A DNA stretch of 64,000 bases from Plotosus lineatus (lineage: Eukaryota > Chordata > Actinopteri > Siluriformes > Plotosidae). Location: NCBI GenBank assembly GCA_024760905.1, contig CM045735.1, positions 7,289,661 to 7,353,660 of the forward strand. Reading direction: 5' to 3'. The notes beneath the pieces are model-generated. The model saw only the letters and a program-made list of their open reading frames with translations, made no database searches and was not told where the DNA came from. Shown piece after piece: positions 33,054-44,532 of the stretch (the first letter of the stretch is position 1; each line of letters starts with the position of its first letter). The position numbers were made by a program, and so were the translations under genes.

Positions 33054-33355
33054 TCACGAGGAGGCTGGCGCTCATCTCATCCGACTCTGGGCAAGGGCAG
33101 AGTACACCCTGGACAGCTCGCCAGGCCATTGCAGGGCGGAAACACGCTGACGGCTTTGCAGCCTACTCTTGTCAAAAATCAGCAATGGTTCTTTTACAGG
33201 CCTCACACCATAGACAGTGAGAGACATGGCTGGCCTTTGATAACCCAGTTAGCTGCACTGTGGAGGACAGTGACAACCTTGTGGAGAGTGGGACTCGAAC
33301 CCCCAACCTTTGGAGCAGCGATCCGGCACCTTATACCACTAGACCACCACTGCCC
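33054..33355 (-). mobile_element. SINE-A, tail end truncated
   Basis: CGAGGAGGCTGGCGCTC, GCTCGCCAGGCCATTGC, GGCCTTTGATAACCCAG and a minus-strand head at ACCACCACTGCCCC. It sits against the end of the outer M1. Confidence 0.85.
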
Positions 33356-33966
33356 CTGTTTCCAGTTGGATTATTTAAATTTTTGGTTGATTGTTTGTGA
33401 GTTTTGCTTCCAAGGTCAAGCGATTTACTGATATATTGGATAATAATAATAATAATAATAAAACACATACATCGCACAAGAGGTGTACAACAGAAAATTG
33501 AGGCAGTTGTGGGTGTGTCATACAAAACTCGCATGGTTTCATTGGAATATTTGAGTTGGAATCTCTTCAGACATGTTAGTTTTTCCTGCTGGTCGGTGAT
33601 TCTTGACGTTCATCTCCTCGGTCTGTTGTGCTTACACAGGCAGAAATATCCCTTGCTGAGGGCCGGACTATAACCCATGACTTCATTTATTTATTTTGCA
33701 TTTATTTACCCCCATTTTCTCCCCTGAATGTAATCATCTCCAATTCCCACCTCTAGTTACCTCTCTATCACACAACCACCACAACCCAGGGAGGGGCGTC
33801 GGCATGCACCGTCCATAACCTGAGACGCTGCAACCTGGCTCTTTACAAACTGCACCTTATTGATAATATTTTGATTTTTTTTTTTTTTTAATTTTGATTT
33901 ACTATAGTAGTCTCGCAATAGAAATTGTGTTCATTGTTGCATTTAATCCATTCGATGTGAGCACAC

Positions 33967-34002
<36 letters not shown>

Positions 34003-34009
34003 TCAGAGC
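33356..34009. other. intron 3 sequence with CA microsatellite
   Basis: (TAA)n near 33441-33462, (CA)n at 33963-34000, and a possible decayed repeat at 33680-33830. No exon seen. Confidence 0.5.
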
Positions 34010-34197
34010 AGTGGCCCCTGGAGAACATTTGGGTTTTAGGGGCCTTTGCTCAAGTCCATTTCAGCTGTGAAGGTGGAGGAGGAAACCGGTGCTGCTCACC
34101 CCACCTCTGCCACACATTTTTCATGCCAGACTGGGAATAGAACCAATGAACTTTAATCCCAAACCTGCTTCTTTAATCACTACGCCACAACTTCCCC
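34010..34197 (-). mobile_element. SINE-D (fish tRNA-type SINE), partial
   Basis: On the minus strand it starts GGGGAAGTTGTGGCGTAGTG, with GGTTCTATTCCCAG as B-box region. Then TTGAGCAAAGGCCCCTAAAA and CTCCAGGGGCCACTG, matching the style of the copy at 40846. Confidence 0.65.
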
Positions 34198-34221
34198 AAA
34201 CAAAAACAAGAAAGAAAGACC

Positions 34222-34301
34222 CTTGCCAAGTCCGCGATTCAAACCCTGAAACTTTCTTGCTTCAAGGCGGACGGTTTAACCCCTACGCCACCGTTCGTCC
34301 C
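34222..34301 (-). mobile_element. SINE-B head fragment
   Basis: GCGATTCAAACCCTGAAAC, TTGCTTCAAGGCGGACGG and CCTACGCCACCGTTCGTCCC. Confidence 0.65.
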
Positions 34302-34733
34302 CAGGAGGTTTGTTGTGGTTCTGATTTTTTTTCTCTCTCTCATAATTCAGCCCCACTGCACCTCCATCTTCGGAATTAACTTGAACACTTCGAGTATTAA
34401 ACAAATGTCTGAGCTGGTAACTGTTCTTTTTAAACGGTTAAAATAAATAAATAAATAAATAAACTCGTGAGTTGGAAACAGCTCGACGCCGTCCATTAGA
34501 AGACTGTGTCAGATTGAGTTTTGAAATGCTTCCCCGGTTTTGTCCACGCCTGTGCTTTCGACTCGCCGGTCCTCTGTGCAAGGCGCCACATTTGAGCAGA
34601 TCTCAGCAGCTGTGAAATTGTTTCACACCGGAGAGCAGACCGGCTTTATCACCCGCTGAGCAGCACTAAACTGCAGATAAGGTGGAAAGGAAAAGTGAGA
34701 GACAAAGAGAGCAAGAGCGAGAGAGAGCGAGCA

Positions 34734-34772
<39 letters not shown>

Positions 34773-35289
34773 ATATGAAAAAGACGATACCCACATTCTA
34801 TCTATCTGTCTCACACTAGAGTCACGTTACGCTACTGCAGCAGCGCTGATAAGAAAGGGAACAGAAGTAGAAGAGCGAAAGGACCGGTTGGGAAGAAGAG
34901 GTCCGGGTCGGTGTCATCGCCTCCTTTTCCTGTCACTCAAGCTCACCGACTTCTCATACTTTCTTCGAGCCACGTGCCAAATACAAAATGAATCCGTCTG
35001 AAGGAGATCCAGGGGCCATTTCTTATTTCATTCCGGCGGACAAAGCCGGCTCTGTGTTTAGAGCTGATTGGGCTGGAGCGTGTTGTCGGAATCTTTATGA
35101 CCGTCCGATTTATTGCAGATGTCCTCAATAAACAGACTTGGCAGGTGGACACTGGGAACTTGTTTAATTACATTCAATCTGTTCACGTTCCATTATTGAC
35201 GCGTAAGTGTGTAAGTCCTGACATTTCACTCTACCTGCCTACATCTGAGGATTGGGGGGGTGGGGCGGTCAAATAAAATTGCTTTATTT

Positions 35290-35351
<62 letters not shown>

Positions 35352-36827
35352 GTGAGAACATGTAAACAGAGGACTCACTTAAAAGTTTGAAAATAGCCTT
35401 GCACCGGAGCACTGTGGTATCTAGGCAACAGGAGAGCAGTAGTGGGGGGAGGAGGGGGTGCGGTGTTCCAGAGGTGTTTTCTAGCTGACTGTCAACGAGA
35501 TCTCTCGAACCGTGATCAGTTCAGTGATGGTGAAAATTAGAGACACACACATCCGTTAATAATTAACTGATTGTATTAGTGCTTTCATATGCTAATGCTT
35601 GACGTGTAACAAGTCTTCGTCCTTATTTATTATGCATTACTGTTTGCCATTCACTCGCTGCAGCGCCAGCACAATGAGCAAAATCTCGAAAGGAAAAAGG
35701 ACTCGAAACGTGTATTCACACCGCTGCTATGTCCGAATACGCTCGCTTTCATGCTATTGGTGGACAAAAAAATTATTGATGGAAGATGTCCGTGTACACG
35801 CTACACATTTAATAGTCGTTGAAAGGTAATCTGATGACCTGGTACAGAGTCGGCATCAAGGTGGTGGAGTCGTACAAATGTAGGCTTCAGGTACGCGTGA
35901 CACGTTCTTAATGTTGAAAAATTAGTTTATGTCATCAGAATAAAGGTGATTTGTGTTTGATCTTCTGGTATCCATCCATCTCACCTCGCAGCCAGGATGC
36001 GCTGGGCGACTTTCTTTGCTTGCTGTTGCAGTGTGTTTTACCTGCCAGAACCGACTTCACACCGAGGGGCGAGGTATATTAAAATATAATATAAATAGTT
36101 AGGCACTGTCTGAAAGCAGAGCTCTAAAAAAGTGAGCATTTTATTTTCGCTAATTAAACATCCATAATGTAACCTGCCGAGGGAAAAAATAAAAATAAAA
36201 AAAAGTCATTCAAATATGCTGTTGTTCCACTTTACCTTTGCTTACAGCACATAATCATCACACTATTGTTTCAACAAAGTTACATAACATTTATTTACAT
36301 CCAGTGTCGGCTCATTTCTCAATAACGTCGTGAGTCAACCAGGAGGAAAACTGAACCACTCCATAAAGTCTTCTCCAGCACGTCCCGAAACCTTTCGATA
36401 GGGCTCTGGGAGGTCAATACGTATTCCCCATGCTCCCTGAACCACTCGTTCATTATAGGAGTCCCCATTTTAGATCCAGGCCGCCAGAAAAGAAAAGGTC
36501 CATTGATGTGATAACGTGTTCATTCGGTACACTCACGGAATCACCGGATTATTTTACATGCCACATTAATGTTGCTGAGCCTCAACCGGACCAACTGGAG
36601 CAACAATGCTATGGAGATTACATGCTGTGCTCAAGGCTAAAATGCACTCCATGAAAATATTGGTGTGCACAACTTTTTCTTTTTTTTTTTTTTTTTTGGC
36701 CTTGCAGGGTAACTTACTGTCTTTTTTAATAGTGTTGGTAAAACCATATTTCTCGTCTAGAAGAAAAAAACATTGACTAAACGTGAAAAATTTCTGTGAA
36801 ACACAAGCGCACTCACCTCCGCCGAGC
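34302..36827. other. gria1 intron 3 block, mostly repeat-free
   Basis: 2.5 kb with only simple repeats: (AAAT)n at 34440-34462, (GA)n at 34739-34771, (CA)n at 35295-35348. GC and CpG are higher at 34470-35200 than around. The segment 34980-35150 looks non-repetitive and balanced, a candidate conserved element. No exon of gria1 was found here. Confidence 0.45.
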
Positions 36828-37001
36828 CTAAGGTGCATGCATTTGAACCGTGAGAGAAAACTAGAGTACCCAAAGGAAACCCACAGAAGCATATGGAGAT
36901 TATGCACTTTCAACACAGAAACATCCTTGCTGACCAAAGGGCTTGAAGCCAACTCCTTCTTGCTGTGAGGTGACGTTGCTAACGATAATTCCGCAATGCC
37001 C
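36828..37001 (-). mobile_element. SINE-B, degenerate head half
   Basis: AAGGTGCATGCATTTGAACC, CAAAGGAAACCCACAGAAGC and TTCTTGCTGTGAGGTGACG. Confidence 0.65.
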
Positions 37002-37014
37002 TCACAGCTTACAG

Positions 37015-37414
37015 CAGGGGTCTCCAATCTTATCCACAAAGGGCCTGTGTGGGTGCAGGTTTACGCTTTAAACAAACAGTAGCCACACCCTCCAGCAGTT
37101 TCCACCAATCACTGATCATCAAAAGAAAGGTAAAAAAAAAAAAAAACTCGGTTGGACATTACTGTTTCAAATCTGACGTGCGGCCATCTTGGTGAGATCA
37201 CCTTGCTTTAAGACATAAAGCAAGGTGATCTCACCAAGATGGCCCCACTTCAGAATCGAAACAATCTAATAATCTAGTAATGTCCAATCTAGTTTTATCT
37301 TTTCTTTTGATGGTCAGTGATTGGTGAAAACTGCTGGAAGGTGTGGCAACTGTTTAGTTGAAGTGAAACCCTGCACCCACACCGGACCTTTGTGGATAAG
37401 ATTAGAGACCCCTG
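37015..37414. mobile_element. palindromic hAT MITE, 400 bp
   Basis: Inverted ends CAGGGGTCTCCAATCTTATC and its complement at 37414. There is a second internal palindrome at 37180-37250 (GGCCATCTTGGTGAGATCAC). Flanks GCTTACAG and GGTTATAG are a diverged 8-bp duplication. Confidence 0.88.
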
Positions 37415-37599
37415 GGTTATAGCTTCATAGTTAAGTTGTTTTTGTAAAGTACAATTGGCTTAAGTCTATGCTTGCTAGCTATCTTAGCTAATGCTACAAA
37501 CATCCAGGTAAAAAAAAAACAAAACAGGTGAAATGCTGGAGGAGTTCATTTGAAGTCAGTCTTTATTCATATTATATTGAAGGAGTCAGCTAGTAGAAG

Positions 37600-37950
37600 G
37601 GGCAGTGGTAGTCTAGTGGTATAGGGCGCTGGATCGCTGATCCAAAGGTTGGGGGTTCGAGTCCCACTCTCCACAAGGTTGTCACTGTCCCCCCCAGTGC
37701 AGCTAACTGGGTTATCAATGGCAGGCCATGTCTCTCACTGTCTATGGTGAGAGACATGTAAAAGAACCATTGCTGACTTTCGTAAAGAGTAGCTGCAAAG
37801 TCGTCAGCGTGTTTCTGTCCCTTGCTAAAAGAGTTGTGACAGGAAGGGCATCCGATGTAAAAACCTCTGCCAAATCAAACGTGCGAATCAGATGATTCGC
37901 TGTGGCGACTTCCGAGTAAAAGGGAAAAAGCCGAAAGGAAGACAGACAGA
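37600..37950 (+). mobile_element. SINE-A variant with RTE-like tail
   Basis: GGGCAGTGGTAGTCTAGTGG head, GGTTCGAGTCCC B box, SINE-A body to GTCAGCGTGTTTCTG. It then switches to GTGACAGGAAGGGCATCCG and GGCGACTTCCGAG with CCGAAAGGAAG, the ends of the RTE-like LINE. A perfect 13-bp duplication CAGCTAGTAGAAG flanks it (37587-37599, 37951-37963). Confidence 0.93.
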
Positions 37951-38199
37951 CAGCTAGTAGAAGGTGTTTTACTACCGTTAGTACTTAGTGATCATCAGAT
38001 ACAACTTACATTAAGTATAAAATACAGATGGGCTTTACCGGCAAAGCCTTCACCCTTCAATATCCAACCATTCGACCAAGATCCCTGCCCCTATCACAAA
38101 CACGAGGCTAATGCTACGCTAGTGTTACCTGGAAAAGTTAGCATTACACCTCATTCATTCATTTATTCAATATTGTTCCTACTTATCGAGGCCTGGGAT

Positions 38200-38333
38200 G
38201 TTGGGACATCAGGCCCAATAGGGTATTTCAGACATTTTTCTCCCTAGTAATGTTTGTCAGCTGCTCCTGGGGGATCGGTCCCAGACCAGATGGGAGCTGT
38301 AATCCCTGCAGTGGGCTTTGGGACACGTAACAT
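38200..38333. mobile_element. possible LINE relic
   Basis: GCTGCTCCTGGGGGATCGG, CCAGACCAGATGGGAGC and TAATCCCTGC resemble a fish LINE segment I recall (CTCCTGGGGGATCC, CCAGGCCAGATGGGA). Orientation and clade are not settled. Confidence 0.4.
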
Positions 38334-38582
38334 TTTAATAGCTTCATTAGCTTTAGCTTTGTGTCATTTTTCTGTTCGTACAATAGCATCCAATCTCACA
38401 TTGCCATTATTTTTTATCGGCACCTCGTAGTAATGTTTTTTTAATTTGGTGTAATTACATTTGGCAAACACCTTTTGAGCGTATAACCACCAGCATTAGT
38501 GGTAGTAAAAGTGTATTACTACCAGGCAGCAGGACAAAAAAAAATGAGGGAAAATAAATTGCTTAAGACAAGCTGACACTCA

Positions 38583-38931
38583 GGCAGCGGTGACCTGGTA
38601 GTAAAGTTGAGGTGCTGGATCACTGATCCTAAGGTTGGGGGTTCAAGCCCCACTCTCAACAGGTCTCTCCCCCAACCCCCCCCCCCATGTGCAACTAACT
38701 GGGTTATCTGAGGTCAGCCATGGTTCTCACTGTCTATGGTGAGATATTCATGTAAAAGATCCATTGCTGACTTTCGACAAGAGTAGCTGCATATTAGTCA
38801 GTGTATTTCTGCCCTGTGATGGCCTGGCGAGCCATCCAGGATGTACTCTACCCTCGCCCAGAGTCGGCTGGAATGGGCGCCAGCCTTCCCCCGACCCTAA
38901 TTAGGATTAAGCTGTTCAGAAAATGAATGAA
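38583..38931 (+). mobile_element. SINE-A, full length
   Basis: GGCAGCGGTGACCTGGTAG head, GGTTCAAGCCCC, GGGTTATCTGAGGTC, GATGGCCTGGCGAGCC and AATTAGGATTAAGC with ATGAATGAAG. Confidence 0.88.
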
Positions 38932-38995
38932 GATGACATTTGCATGGTTTTTGTTTTTCAATTTTTAAAATTTTTTCACGACTGAATGATAGGTT

Positions 38996-39292
38996 GAGCG
39001 GCATGCTGGGTGCTTCTGTGTGAAGTTTGCCTGTTCTTCCTGTGCTGCTTGCGTTTCCTACAGATATGTACTCTGGGTTTCTCCCACATCAAAGACATGC
39101 ATATTAAACTAATTGGCATTTCCAAATTGCTCCTGGGTGTGGATGTGAGTGTCAATGGATATGTGTGTGTTGGCCCTGAAATGATTTGGTGAGCTGTTCA
39201 GGGTGTACCCTGCCTTCACCCAGTGTTGATTGAACTGGGCACTAGCCTTCCCACAACCCTAGTAGGATTAAGCAGTTTAGCAAATGAGTGAG
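38996..39292 (+). mobile_element. SINE-B, head partly deleted
   Basis: GAGCGGCATGCTGGGTG, CTCCCACATCAAAGACATGC, TGGTGAGCTGTTCAGGGTG and GTAGGATTAAGCAG. Confidence 0.75.
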
Positions 39293-40023
39293 TAAGTAAA
39301 TGGCAAATACACAAATCATAACCCATTCCTACTGGGAGAGTCTCATAGGAAAAAAAAGCTAAAAATAGAAAACCCCTACACTACAGCTATGACCCACACA
39401 TAACAACCCCCCCCCCACACACACACACAAACATAGACAATCTAATCAAGAAAGGAGATAAACTTTCACCAAGCAAAACAATTTGCAACACGAACAGAAG
39501 AAAGAACATGAACTTGTTAGACGGATAATTAAACTGACAGGACAGCTGATCCAAATAGACAAAGGAATCAGCGAGCAAAAAAGCATTGAAAGGTGATTCC
39601 CAGCCCCTAAAGGAGCCACACTACTCTTATATAACACCAGTGATCACCTATCAGTTGTGATATCTATCAGAAGCATCACTTTTAGACACGACCTAAATCT
39701 CTATATTATTCAACTCAATACGAGATAACCCACAAGATTTAAACTGTTGCGCATTCTGTGATCCTTTTCAGATTACAGTGGATATAAAGAGTGATTGTTA
39801 GCATTACCACTGCCTTCCAGTGAGCTGGAACCAGTCTGCTTATTTTGTATGTTGTGTATAAAGCAAATCTCATGAGATCAGCAGTTTCTGAAATACTCGA
39901 CCAACCCCATCACAGTAATATCTTTCAGAAATGTATTTCTACAGTTTTAATGTGAGTTGATTAATTTTTATCTGATGTACAATTTTAAAACAATAAAACA
40001 ACTTTAATAAACCCGGTTTCAAG
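39293..40023. other. gria1 intron 3 sequence, nothing recognised
   Basis: No repeat family recognised apart from a short C/CA tract at 39407-39430. Confidence 0.45.
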
Positions 40024-40025
40024 TA

Positions 40026-40808
40026 CAGTGGTACCTCACCTTACGAAATTAATCCGTTCCAGTGCCTTTTTCTTAACCTGGATTTTTCGTAAATTGAACC
40101 GCATTTTACATGTAAAAGGCCTGATTCGTTCCAAGGCCCCCAATACTACACCCAAACCCTTTAAAAATGATAAAAGTATACCTTTTAAGACCTCCTTCTG
40201 CTTCAATACTGTACCGATGGTAGACGGGTTTGGCCATATTCCTTTGCGATATCACTCAACCGCATACCATCTTCTTTTCACTCGCACCGGAAATCACACG
40301 CGCGGGTGTGTGTGTGTGTGTGCGTGTGTGTGTGTGCGCGCACATGTGTTAACTATGTCTTCTTAGCAGAGTTATAATCTTACAAATGTTTATGCAAGCT
40401 TAAAAGCCTGAGTCAAAAAATAAAGCAAGAAACTCATGAAACAACAGTAACTTGGTCCTTTAAATGAAAAGCATTATGGGAGATGCAGCTCCACAATAGC
40501 CAATGGGAGGGAGCTACGTCATACCTCCTAGCCAATGGAAGGCCAGCGGGGCGGGATGTTGGGAGCTAGCCAATGGGAGGTAGCTGCATCATCCCTCCTA
40601 GCCAATGGGAGGCTAAGGCGGGATGTTTAAAGATAGTCAATGGGGGACCAGCTCATGCATTGTTTGAATGTTTGAATGGCTCGTTTTAATGTTTGAATGG
40701 TACATTTCGTAAGGAGAACTTGTTTCGTATACAGAGACAAAAAATTTTTGAAAATCTTTTTCGTAACCTGGATTTTTCATTTGCTGGGACTATCGTAAGG
40801 TACCACTG
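40026..40808 (+). mobile_element. M2 pogo/Tigger-like MITE, 783 bp
   Basis: Ends CAGTGGTACCTCACCTTACG and CTATCGTAAGGTACCACTG are inverted and TA-flanked. The internal block 40090-40190 is the reverse complement of 46545-46640 in the coding M2 remnant. The 40490-40650 block repeats AGCCAATGGGAGG several times. Confidence 0.92.
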
Positions 40809-40845
40809 TAGATCATTTCATTTCAACTGTTTAATATAGAGTTAA

Positions 40846-41057
40846 CAGGGCAGCCACTGCCTCACGGGTAGAGAAGCGGCTTTGAGACCAAAAGGTCGCT
40901 GGGACGATTTCTGAACCTGTAGAAAAATGTGTGGTGCTGAGAGGAACGAGCTGAACCTCCATTTCCTCCACATTCATGGCTGAAGTGCCCTTCAGAAAGG
41001 CACCTAACCCCAAATGCTCTCCAGGCACCACCAATGTGTGTGGCAGCCCACAGCTCC

Positions 41058-41136
<79 letters not shown>

Positions 41137-41170
41137 TGCTAACTTTGGATGGTTAAATGCAGAGAAAATA
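40846..41170 (+). mobile_element. SINE-D with expanded TG tract
   Basis: GGGCAGCCACTGCCTCACGG head, CTGAAGTGCCCTTCAG, AAGGCACCTAACCCCAAATG, then (TG)n at 41058-41133 and CTTTGGATGGTTAAATGCAG, a typical fish SINE ending. Confidence 0.75.
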
Positions 41171-41240
41171 ATTTACCTAATGGGATTAATACAGAATATT
41201 AAAATCAAACAATCAAAATCAAACCCTTATGCTGTCTGCG

Positions 41241-41249
41241 AAGGTGCTT

Positions 41250-41283
<34 letters not shown>

Positions 41284-41310
41284 GCTGTGTGTGTGTGTGT
41301 GTGTGTGTGC
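41241..41310. repeat. (TC)n(TG)n microsatellite
   Basis: TC repeats 41251-41282 continuing into TG repeats 41287-41309. Confidence 0.95.
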
Positions 41311-41578
41311 AGACTTTACAGAATAACTGATTATGTAACATGAGACATTCGGTGAGTTCAGACATGAATTTGAAAATGTGAGAATCGGCATGGTGTTTTG
41401 TCACAAGTCTGATCAGCTGATGTTGAATGATGCGAGCCGAGATAACAGAAGTATGGTGCTAATTGGCCCTACGGCTATCCACAGGCGTAACTCGGTTCTG
41501 AAAAGTGCTGGAGACAGGTGTTAAAAAGTGATCAATGGTAAACAAATCCAATTTGCATGTCAAGGTTTGTTTTGGGGT

Positions 41579-41607
41579 AGTGGTGGTGGTGGTGGTGGTG
41601 GTGGTGG
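41579..41607. repeat. (GGT)n microsatellite
   Basis: About nine GGT units. Confidence 0.95.
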
Positions 41608-41640
41608 AATCCCCCAACAATGCCAGCCAATCAAACTGCT

Positions 41641-41692
41641 CACTCACTCACGCACTCACTCATTCACTCACTCATTCACTCATTCACTTAAT
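41641..41692 (-). repeat. (CATT/CACT)n tail of a split SINE-B
   Basis: Degenerate CACTCATT repeats. It is the simple-repeat tail of the SINE-B at 44550-44860, cut off from it by the LINE insertion; the last 18 bases are one copy of the target-site duplication. Confidence 0.75.
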
Positions 41693-41721
41693 TCTTCTTC
41701 TTTTACTTTCGGCTGCTCCCT

Positions 41722-43341
41722 TCAGGGGTCGCCACAGCAAATCATCCGCCTCCACCTCACCCTGTCCTCCGCATCTTCTTTTCTGACTCCAACGACCTTC
41801 ATGTCTTCCTTCACCACATCCATAAATCTCTTCTTTGGTCTTCCTCGAGGCCTTCTGCCTGGTAGTTCCAACCTCAGCATCCTACTGCCAATATACTCAC
41901 TATCCCTCCTCTGTACATGTCCAAACCATCTCAATCTAGCCTCTCTGACTTTGTCTCCAAAACATCTAACATGTGCTGTCCCTCTGATATACTCATTTCT
42001 GATCCTATCCATCCTCATTACTCCCAGAGAGAACCTCAACATTTTCATCTCCGCTACCACCAGCTCTGCCTCCTGCCTTTTCCTCAGCGCCACTGTTTCT
42101 AAACCATACAACATCGCTGGCCTCACCACCATCTTGTACACTTTTCCCTTCATTCTTGCTGACACTCTCCTATCGCACATCACACCGGACACTTTTCTCC
42201 AACCATTCCAGCCTGCCTGCACACGCTTCTTCACCTCTTTTCCACACTCTCCATTGCTCTGGAATGTTGAGCCTAAGTACTTAAAATCCTCCACCTTCGT
42301 TATCTCTGCTCCCTGTAACATCACCGTTCCTCCTGGGTCCTTCTCATTTACACACATGTATTCTGATTTTCTGAGGCTAACCTTCATTCCTCTCCTTTCC
42401 AAGGCATACCTCCACCTCTCTAGATTTTCTTGCACTTGTTCTCTGCTCTCACTACAGATCACAATGTCATCTGCAAACATCATAGTCCATGGAGATTCTT
42501 GTCTCACCTCGTCTGTCAGCCTGTCCATCACCATAGCAAACAAGAAGGGGCTCAGAGCTGACCCTTGATGCAGTCCCACCTCCACCTTGAATCCGTCGGT
42601 CACACCGACAGCACACCTCACCACTGTCTTACATCTCTCATACATGTCCTGCACCACTCTAACATACTTCTCTGCCACTCCAGACTTCCTCATGCAATAC
42701 CACAGTTCTTCTCTTGGCACCCTGTCATATGCTTTTTCCAGATCCACAAAGGCACAATGTAGCTCCCTCTGACCTTCTCTGTACTTCTCTATTAACATCC
42801 TCAAAGCAAACATTGCATCTGTGGTGCTCTTTCTTGGCATGAAACCAAACTGTTGTTCACAAATGCTGACCTCTGCCCTTAGTCTAGCTTCCACTATTCT
42901 TTCCCATAACTTCATCGTATGGCTCATCAACTTTATTGTATCAACTTCATTTAACTTTATCTGTAGTTGCTGCAACTCTGCACGTCTCCCTTGTTCTTAA
43001 AAATGGGCACCAGCACACTTCTCCTCCACTCCTCCAGCATCTGCTCACTCTCTAGTACCTTGTTGAATGTTCTTGTCAGAAAATCTACTGCTACCTCTCC
43101 TAGACACTTCCATACCTCCACAGGTATATCATCAGGACCAACTGCCTTTCCATTCTTCATCCTCTTCAATGCCCTTCTCACTTCACCCTTACTGATCTTT
43201 GCTACATCCTGCTCCTCAATGGTCACCTCTTCTACTCTTTTTCTCTCTCATTTTCCTCATTCATCAGCTCTTCAAAGTACTCTTTCCATCTTCCCAGCAC
43301 ACTTCTGTCATCAGTCAATACATTTCCCTCTCTGTCCTTTA
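41722..43341 (-). pseudogene. RTE-like reverse transcriptase domain, broken
   Basis: Two further breaks: one near 43225-43245, and one at about 42960-42980 where some 23 bp around TAAAGTT is duplicated. Visible RT motifs: KNGKAVGPDDIPVEVWK, FVDLEKAYDRVPREELWY (motif A), GLHQGSALSPFLFAMV (motif B), MMFADDIVICSE (motif C, catalytic ADD) and FKYLGSTFQSNGE. The C-terminus has RPAMLYGLETVALRKRQ and LRWFGHVQRRDSEYIGSR, ending CGDP. The last 417 codons are open. Confidence 0.92.
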
Positions 43342-44532
43342 TCAATCTAACTTGCTGCACGTCCTTCCCATCTCTATTTCTCTGCTTGCCAACCTGTATA
43401 GATCATTTTCTCCCTCTTTACTATCCAATCTATCATACAAGTCATCATACGCCCTCTGTTTGGCCTTAGCCACTGCTACTTTCGCCTTACGCTGTGTCTC
43501 CCTGTACTCCTGTTTACTCTCTTCGGTCCTCTCAATGTCCCACTTCTTCTTAGCTAATCTCTTCATTTGTACACACTCCTGCATTTCCTCATTCCACCAC
43601 CAAGTCTCCTTATCTACTTTCCTTCCAGAGGACACACCAAGTACTCTCCTACCTGTGTCCCTGATCACATTTGCTGTGGTTGTCCAGTCATTTGGAAGCA
43701 CTTCCTGGCCACCCAAAGCCTGTTTCAACTCCTCCTTGAAGACAACGTGACACTCTTCCTTTTTCAGCTTCCACCACTTTGTCTTCTGCTCTGCCTTTGC
43801 CTTTTTCACCTTTCTCACCATCAGAGTCATCCTGCACACCACCATCCTATGCTGTTTGGCAACACTCTCACCCACTATGACTTTGCAGTCACTGACTTCC
43901 TTCAAATTACATCGCCTACACAAGATGTAGTCTACCTGTGTGCTCCTACCTCCGCTTTTATAAGTCACCCTATGCTCCTGTTTCTTCTGGAAGAAAGTAT
44001 TCACCACAGCCATTTCCATCCTTTTTGCAAAATCTATCAACATCTGTCCTTCTGCGTTTCTGTCCTGGATACCAAACCTGCCCATCACTTCCTTGTCCCC
44101 TCTGTTGCCTGTACCAACATGTCCATTGAAGTCTGCACCAATGACCACTCTTTCACCTCTGGCGGTACTCTGCATCACTTCATCTAAGTCACTCCAGAAT
44201 CTCTCCTTCTCTTCTAGCTCACATCCTGCCTGTGGGGCATAAGCACTAACAACATTGAGCATTACACCTTCAATTTCTAACTTGAGACTCATCACTCTGT
44301 CTGACACTCTTTTCACTTTTAGAACATTCCTGACAAACTCCTCCTTCAAGATGACTCCAACTCCATTTCTCTTCCCATCCACACCGTGATAAAATAGCTT
44401 AAACCCTGCTCCTAAGCGTTTAGCTTTGCTACCTTTCCACCTGGTCTCCTGAACACACAGTATGTCCACCTTCCTCCTCTGCATCATGTCAGCGAGCTCT
44501 CTACCTTTTCTTTGCATAGTTCCAACATTTTT
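43342..44532 (-). pseudogene. RTE-like endonuclease domain (EN part of polyprotein)
   Basis: An open frame of about 400 codons. Motifs in order: RRKVDILCVQETRWKGSK, YAPQAGCELEEKERFW, IGADFNGHVGTGN, GGRSTQVDYILCRR and ESVAKQHRMVVCRM. These are the metal-binding, catalytic and His motifs of the endonuclease/exonuclease/phosphatase fold that nicks target DNA. The frame shifts near 43375, after DLYRLASRE, so the linker to the reverse transcriptase is out of frame. Confidence 0.9.

Noticed and set aside
41528..42568. 346-codon plus-strand frame
   Set aside because: It is the antisense of the LINE reverse transcriptase; its low-complexity Gly and Ser runs come from GGT repeats and simple sequence.
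43199..44187. Plus-strand frames of 183 and 206 codons
   Set aside because: Antisense shadows of the LINE endonuclease and linker.
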